Part shown: positions 5,844-10,148 of the stretch, piece by piece | Numbering within the stretch: the stretch's first letter is position 1 | How the letters are laid out: each line of letters begins with the position of its first letter | Assembly (NCBI GenBank): GCA_016927125.1 | Contig: JAFGNG010000225.1 | Coordinates: 1-10,148, forward strand | Direction of reading: 5' to 3' | DNA from: Planctomycetota bacterium | GTDB lineage: Bacteria; Planctomycetota; SZUA-567; JAFGNG01 | Length of the DNA stretch: 10,148 nt | Notes under the pieces: generated by a model | The model's database searches: none | The model's input: the letters and a program-made list of their open reading frames with translations, nothing else | What the model was told of the DNA's origin: nothing | Made by a program: the position numbers and the translations under genes

Positions 5844-7802
5844 ATGACGAAACGCATCCCTGATGATGAAGAATTAGTCACAGCGCCCCCTCAACAGGCG
5901 GAATCCTCCGGTATTCGGCCTGCGATCAGGGTTTCTCCTGACGGGATTCAAAAAACCATCTCGGATGCGCAGAAAAAACGTTCCAGCCGCAGGGGCGGCA
6001 GCAGGGCCAAGAATATCGCCTCCGCGCTCTCCGATAGCGAAGACGCCAAGCCTTTTGGTTTGAGCCTGGCAGCTAAGTTCTCCATTCCCATCTGTATTTT
6101 CATTGCCTGCATCATCGGCGGGTGGGGGTTGTGGATTGGCCGCAATATGGAAAAGGTGATGAGCAGCGATATTGAAAATACCGGTGTCATCGCTATGAAA
6201 TTCCTGGCCGAACGCGGCGAAGAAATTCTCTCTGCCTATCAGGCCAAGCCGGGCTCCTGGCCCTTATTGGCAAGGCTGGTAGAGGAGAATGAGCTCGAAG
6301 AGAAGTTCGGTCCCGGCACCACTAAACTCCTGCAGGAATATGATACTATGCAGACAGGATCGCGCCGGTTACCAGCGGAGAAAGTCGAAAAATCGCCCGT
6401 CTATCAGCGCAGCCAGGAGGTAATGGCGTACATCCAGGAAAAAGCTGTCCTGCAGGCAGTATTGCGCAGTTTATTGGAAAATGGCAAGGCTGAAGATAAC
6501 GAAATCCTGGACGCGATTATTTACAACCAGGATAACGCTATCCTTGCCAGTGCCCGCCCGCTTAGCCAGGGCTTAGAACTCAAAGATGACTCCCAGCCAT
6601 CGCCGAGTTATCTTGCGGACCTGGGGACAAAACGTGACGGTACCAGAATTGAACAATTTAAGGTCGGGCTCGATGGCAACCCGAAATCCTGCTTTTATTT
6701 TACCAAGCCGCTTTCCTTGCCAGCTACGACCGGTGGTCTGGTTCGCGGCAGCGCCGTCTTGATTCTTTCCGCCCACCGGCTGGATGCGCAGAAGGCGTGG
6801 CTGCAGACAGAGATGAGTATTGTCGGCGTCTTCGCGGTGATCTTCGCGGCCATCATCTGTTATTTTATTGCCTGGTACCTCATCCGGCCTTTCCATGTCC
6901 TGGTTAAGGATATTGCCTGCGTCGCGCGGGGGGATTTGAATCATGAAACCATTATGCAATCGAAGGACGAAATCGGCGCCCTGGCCCTGCGCTTTAATGA
7001 TATGACCCGGAGATTGCGGGAAGCGCATGATGCGGAGAAAGAACAGATCCGGATGGAGGATGAACTGGATCTCGCGCAGGAGATCCAGACCAGTCTTCTG
7101 CCGTCAAAGATCCCGCACATCAAGGGCTTTGATGTCTATGCGATCTACCAGCCGGCCAAGGAGGTCAGCGGCGATTATTTCGATCTCTTTCCCATCGACA
7201 GCGAACATCTCGGCGTAATCGTGGCCGATGTTTCCGGCAAGGGAATCCCCGGCAGCATGGTGATGGCAACCACGCGCGCGATTCTGCATTTCATCGCCAC
7301 GGAAAATCTCTCCGCCCGTGACACTCTGGCGCGGACCAACCAGGTGCTTTCCGCAGATATCCGCCGCGGGATGTTTGTAACCGCGCTCTACGCGGTCATC
7401 AATGTCAGGAAAAGCGAGATGCTGCTCGCCAGCGCCGGGCATAATCCCCTGGCGATCTACCGCGCCGCCACCAAGGACCTGGAGTTGATCAATCCCGGTG
7501 GAATTGCCCTGGGCTTCGACAAGGGCGAACTCTTCAACCGCAATATCAAGGAGACCAAACTTTCCCTGGCCCCTGGCGACCGGGCGGTGTTTTATACCGA
7601 TGGGATTGTCGAGGCTATGAGCGAACAGAACGAAGAATATACCAGCGAAAGGTTTTACGAATTTATTCGCGCCAATTCAGATCTCTCCAGCAAAAATTTT
7701 GTGGAAAACCTCCTGGCAGATGTGGCTGCGCACGAAGGCGATGCGGAACAGCATGACGACATCACGATTGTCACCTTTCGCAAGGAAGGAGGGGCTGCTT
7801 GA
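5844..7802 (+). CDS. Membrane sensor - HAMP - SpoIIE/RsbU-type PP2C serine phosphatase
   Basis: The protein has 652 residues. A basic, probably disordered cytoplasmic N-terminus (1-74) leads to a first membrane helix (about 79-98). An extracytoplasmic domain of about 225 residues (99-323) with no motif I recognise follows, then a second helix (about 325-346) and a HAMP linker (about 347-398, with DEIGALALRFNDM). A helical linker DLAQEIQTSLLP (409-420) precedes the SpoIIE catalytic domain. Metal-binding residues are visible: D444 in GDYFD, D462 in ADVSGKG, D586 in FYTDGIVEA, and HDDITIV with D638/D639. The family dephosphorylates a STAS antagonist protein, here presumably the product of the gene at 8262. 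Signal input would come from the periplasmic domain through HAMP. The next gene starts within the stop (TTGA overlap), so the two are co-translated. The ATG at 5844 has only a distant AAGGG; an upstream start is not evident. Domain call is secure, the signal is unknown. Confidence 0.93.
   Translation: MTKRIPDDEELVTAPPQQAESSGIRPAIRVSPDGIQKTISDAQKKRSSRRGGSRAKNIASALSDSEDAKPFGLSLAAKFSIPICIFIACIIGGWGLWIGRNMEKVMSSDIENTGVIAMKFLAERGEEILSAYQAKPGSWPLLARLVEENELEEKFGPGTTKLLQEYDTMQTGSRRLPAEKVEKSPVYQRSQEVMAYIQEKAVLQAVLRSLLENGKAEDNEILDAIIYNQDNAILASARPLSQGLELKDDSQPSPSYLADLGTKRDGTRIEQFKVGLDGNPKSCFYFTKPLSLPATTGGLVRGSAVLILSAHRLDAQKAWLQTEMSIVGVFAVIFAAIICYFIAWYLIRPFHVLVKDIACVARGDLNHETIMQSKDEIGALALRFNDMTRRLREAHDAEKEQIRMEDELDLAQEIQTSLLPSKIPHIKGFDVYAIYQPAKEVSGDYFDLFPIDSEHLGVIVADVSGKGIPGSMVMATTRAILHFIATENLSARDTLARTNQVLSADIRRGMFVTALYAVINVRKSEMLLASAGHNPLAIYRAATKDLELINPGGIALGFDKGELFNRNIKETKLSLAPGDRAVFYTDGIVEAMSEQNEEYTSERFYEFIRANSDLSSKNFVENLLADVAAHEGDAEQHDDITIVTFRKEGGAA
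7786..7792 (+). promoter_or_regulatory. Strong ribosome binding site that sets a TTG start
   Basis: AAGGAGG (7786-7792), within a GA-rich run in the last codons of the phosphatase, lies six bases before the TTG at 7799. It is by far the best Shine-Dalgarno sequence in the window and justifies the unusual TTG start, which overlaps the phosphatase stop. Confidence 0.75.
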
Positions 7803-8296
7803 AGATCGCTCACCATGCTCACAAGGATATCGTAATTCCAAACAGCACCCGGCATCTGGTTACGGTGCGCCAGGCGGTTTTTGATGTCATTCAGGAAAGC
7901 GGGTTTCCGGAACACGAAATGCTGCGGATTGCGCTTGCCATCGACGAAGCGCTCAGCAACATTATGGAGCACGCCTTCGAAACCGAAAATCTGAAGGCAG
8001 AATTGACGATCAATCTCAGCCTGGACGCGGATGAAGAAAAATTCGAGGCACTCATCCTGGATTCGGGTAAAGAATTTGATCCCGGGGAAATCGAGTCGCC
8101 CGACATCCTTACCCATGTTGCCAGCGGTCAGAAGACCGGCCTGGGGATTTTTTTAATGCGACAAGTTATGAATGAGGTAAAATATACCTTTGTCTCCGGA
8201 TTTCGGAATGAACTCCGCATGATCAAATACGCACACGATTTTAAAACAAAAGGGGCTACAAATGCCGGAACTCAAGATCACTACCAAAATCATTGA
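7799..8296 (+). CDS. RsbW-like GHKL anti-sigma/serine kinase
   Basis: The protein has 165 residues, near the usual 140-160 for RsbW/SpoIIAB-type kinases. It has the ATP-binding boxes: the N box RIALAIDEALSNIMEHAF with E50, N54 and H58; the G1 box LILDSGKEFDP with D88 and G90; and the G2 box KTGLGIFLMRQVM with G114 and G116. The family binds a target (often a sigma factor) and phosphorylates a STAS antagonist on serine, so it stands opposite the phosphatase upstream. The TTG start is fixed by a strong AAGGAGG six bases away. The gene shares bases with both neighbours: TTGA with the phosphatase stop, and 35 bases with the STAS gene. The C-terminal tail after about residue 147 is encoded mostly in this overlap and is likely dispensable. 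No sigma factor gene is nearby, so the binding target is unknown. Confidence 0.9.
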   Translation: MKIAHHAHKDIVIPNSTRHLVTVRQAVFDVIQESGFPEHEMLRIALAIDEALSNIMEHAFETENLKAELTINLSLDADEEKFEALILDSGKEFDPGEIESPDILTHVASGQKTGLGIFLMRQVMNEVKYTFVSGFRNELRMIKYAHDFKTKGATNAGTQDHYQNH

Positions 8297-8618
8297 TCAC
8301 GACATTACCTTGATTCGCTTGGTGGGCTTTCTTGACGCCCATACCTTTGAGGAACTGGATGTTGTCATCAATGACCTCTTCGAAAAGAACATCCATAAGA
8401 TCGTGGCCGATCTCTCCGCGTTAGAGTATATCAGCAGCGCCGGGGCGGGAGTGTTTATTGGCGCGCTCGCGGCTGCGCAGGAAAATTCCGGGAATATTAT
8501 CCTGGCCGCTGCGAATGAAAATATTCACGAAGTCTTCGATCTCCTGGGGCTGACCCAGATCTTCACCATGACCGATTCGGTGGAAACCGCTGCCAAGGCC
8601 TTTGAATGCAATGCCTGA
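8262..8618 (+). CDS. STAS-domain anti-sigma factor antagonist (RsbV/SpoIIAA-like)
   Basis: The 118-residue protein is a single STAS domain with the pattern expected for RsbV/SpoIIAA: an N-terminal beta strand pair, ITLIRLVGFLDAHTFEEL (15-32), the strand KIVADLSALEYI (46-57), the helix start SSAGAGVFIGAL (58-69), and the strand GNIILAAANENIHEVFDLLGL (77-97). By alignment with the DSSGLG/DSTGLG loop of characterised members, S59 is the likely phosphorylation site; S58 is the alternative. The protein should be phosphorylated by the kinase encoded just before it and dephosphorylated by the SpoIIE-type phosphatase; the unphosphorylated form sequesters the kinase. The ATG at 8262 has AAGGGG six bases upstream and lies inside the kinase gene. 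The stop overlaps the mutL start by eight bases. Confidence 0.92.
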   Translation: MPELKITTKIIDHDITLIRLVGFLDAHTFEELDVVINDLFEKNIHKIVADLSALEYISSAGAGVFIGALAAAQENSGNIILAAANENIHEVFDLLGLTQIFTMTDSVETAAKAFECNA

Positions 8619-10148
8619 GATTCATCTCTTACCTGAGCAAGTCCGCAACCGCATCGCCGCGGGGGAGGTTCTGGAGCGGCCGGCCAGCGCGGTCAAGGAA
8701 CTGGTCGAGAACGCCATCGATGCCAACGCCACAGCCATAGAGATAGAGATCGCCGAAGGCGGGCGCAGCCTGCTCCGCGTTGCCGACAACGGCCACGGTA
8801 TCCCTTCTAAGCAACTCGCCACCGCTGTCCTACGTTACGCTACCAGCAAGATCCACGATGTCGCCGATATCTTTAAAATAACCTCAATGGGCTTTCGCGG
8901 CGAAGCCTTGCCCAGCATCGCGGCGGTGAGTTACCTGGAGATAGCCAGCCGAACTCCCAACGCAGACGCGGGTGAGGTGCTGGTGATCAAAGGCGGGGAG
9001 GTTCTCTCCCAGTCACCTTCCGGGAGAGCTCCGGGAACTGCGGTGACGGTGCGCGACCTGTTTTACAATACTCCGGCGCGCCGGAAGTTCCTGAAGAGCG
9101 CACGCTCCGAAGCGGCCGCGATCCACGAAGCTATTATCCGCCTCGCCCTGGGACATCCTGAAATCGCTTACCGCTTTATTAATGGCGGCAAGACCGTTCT
9201 CGATCTTCCCCAACACAGCGATGTTCTTTCCCGCCTTGGCGGACTCTTTGGCGAGGAAACGCTCCGCTCTCTAATCCCCATTCATTACCAGGCCGGCGTT
9301 GGGGTAACTATCTCTGGTTTCATTGGCCGCCCGCCGGAGAGCCGCGCGAACTCCCGCGGTATCTATACCTTTGTCAACCGGCGTTATATTTCGCACCCCC
9401 CCCTGACACATGTGTTGCGCCAGGCTTTCGAGGGCACCCTGCCCGCACGGCGCTATCCGCTGGCCTACGTCTTCCTGGCGATTACTCCGGAAGAGATCGA
9501 TATCAATGTCCATCCCACCAAGCTGGATATCCGCTTTTCCGAACCGCGCATGATCCTGGGCGCTCTGCACCGCGCGGTTGAAACAGCATTGCGGGGAGGG
9601 GATGATTCGGAATTGGAAGAAGAAATTATTAAATCCGGAAGGTCCCTGGTTAATACAAAACCAGGAAGCGAACCAGCAACTATTAATCCTTCGCCCCCGG
9701 GTTCAACCGCAGCCGAGTCGGCAGGGGTTTACACGGAACAACCTCGAAAAGCCCCGACGTTCAGCCGGTCTGCTCCTGCCTCGGGCAAGGTTCCTCGCGC
9801 GGCAGAGGCAAGCGGCAAGGCGGGGCTCTTTCATCTTAACCAGTTGCCGGAAGCGGGCAATTTCCGCGTGCTCGGACAGGCGCACGATTCCTACCTGGTG
9901 GTGGAGAGTACGGACGGGGTGTTGCTGATTGACCAGCATGCCCTGCATGAGCGTTTGATTTATGAAGAACTGCGCCAAACCCGGAATCCTGCCAGCCAGA
10001 AGCTCCTGGTGCCGGCGGTGGTAGAGCTTACCCCGGAGGAATTCGCGATTTGCGAAGAGATTAAGGATGAACTGGTTGAGATGGGCTTCCAGGTCGAACC
10101 CTTTGGCGAAGACACCCTCTCGCTCCAGGCAGTCCCAACAGTGGTGAA
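8611..10148 (+). CDS. mutL: DNA mismatch repair protein MutL, 3'-truncated
   Basis: The frame is open from the ATG at 8611 to the right edge, 512 complete codons without a stop. The GHKL ATPase region has KELVENAID with E30 and N34, VADNGHGI with D59, the TSKI turn and GFRGEALPSIAAVS. FYNTPARRKFLKS (about 151-163) and DINVHPTKLDIRF follow. After a low-complexity Ser/Pro/Ala linker (about 330-407), the C-terminal dimerisation domain starts near 410 and holds DQHALHERLIYE (441-452), which fits the endonuclease metal motif DQHA-x2-E-x4-E. Such MutL proteins nick DNA themselves, unlike E. coli MutL, which relies on MutH. The protein acts after MutS in mismatch repair. The start lies inside the last codons of the STAS gene (ATGCCTGA overlap), with only AAGG about 12 bases upstream, so translation is probably coupled. 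The remaining C-terminal part lies beyond the window. Confidence 0.96.
   Translation, partial: MPEIHLLPEQVRNRIAAGEVLERPASAVKELVENAIDANATAIEIEIAEGGRSLLRVADNGHGIPSKQLATAVLRYATSKIHDVADIFKITSMGFRGEALPSIAAVSYLEIASRTPNADAGEVLVIKGGEVLSQSPSGRAPGTAVTVRDLFYNTPARRKFLKSARSEAAAIHEAIIRLALGHPEIAYRFINGGKTVLDLPQHSDVLSRLGGLFGEETLRSLIPIHYQAGVGVTISGFIGRPPESRANSRGIYTFVNRRYISHPPLTHVLRQAFEGTLPARRYPLAYVFLAITPEEIDINVHPTKLDIRFSEPRMILGALHRAVETALRGGDDSELEEEIIKSGRSLVNTKPGSEPATINPSPPGSTAAESAGVYTEQPRKAPTFSRSAPASGKVPRAAEASGKAGLFHLNQLPEAGNFRVLGQAHDSYLVVESTDGVLLIDQHALHERLIYEELRQTRNPASQKLLVPAVVELTPEEFAICEEIKDELVEMGFQVEPFGEDTLSLQAVPTVV

Noticed and set aside
9578..9928. Plus-strand open frame of 116 codons in another frame of mutL
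   Set aside because: It is an out-of-frame reading of the mutL linker region. The mutL frame is continuous without stops from 8611 to the edge.
1..10148. CRISPR array, tRNA, rRNA, insertion sequence or integration site
   Set aside because: No spaced direct repeats, cloverleaf-like sequence, rRNA core motif, transposase motifs or terminal inverted repeats were seen on either strand.

Overview
This window comes from a bacterial chromosome of moderate GC content, with ordinary housekeeping genes and no mobile-element signature. The coding regions are fairly GC-rich and the intergenic gaps are clearly AT-rich. The gene set (RmuC, ArfB, UDP-glucuronate decarboxylase, RimO, a SpoIIE-type phosphatase module, an endonuclease-type MutL) points to a Gram-negative-like bacterium that does not use the E. 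coli MutH mismatch repair scheme. A member of the PVC group or a similar phylum would fit, but that is a guess from protein character and cannot be settled here.

Layout. 1-999 (+): the 3' part of rmuC, cut by the left edge. 1058-1498 (+): arfB, a GGQ ribosome-rescue hydrolase that may be read from a leaderless mRNA. 1574-2287 and 2355-3296 (-): a family 2 glycosyltransferase downstream of a UDP-glucuronate decarboxylase (UDP-xylose synthase), a small surface-polysaccharide pair convergent with arfB. 3318-3632: an AT-rich divergent intergenic region. 3633-4136 (+): an unrecognised 167-residue protein with GC-rich, mutually exclusive hairpins just inside its start. 4317-5672 (+): rimO. 5844-10148 (+): a tightly packed, overlapping cluster made of a membrane-bound sensor/HAMP/PP2C phosphatase, an RsbW-like GHKL serine kinase, a STAS antagonist, and mutL, which runs off the right edge.

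How the genes work together. The phosphatase, kinase and STAS protein form a complete partner-switching core. By family knowledge, the kinase phosphorylates the STAS protein on a serine, and the phosphatase reverses this when its extracytoplasmic domain senses a signal. No sigma factor or other output protein lies in the window, so the target is unknown. mutL starts inside the last codons of the STAS gene, so mismatch repair and a stress-type signalling module appear to share an mRNA. That is the most interesting arrangement here. I found no CRISPR array, tRNA, rRNA, insertion sequence or clear new defence system.
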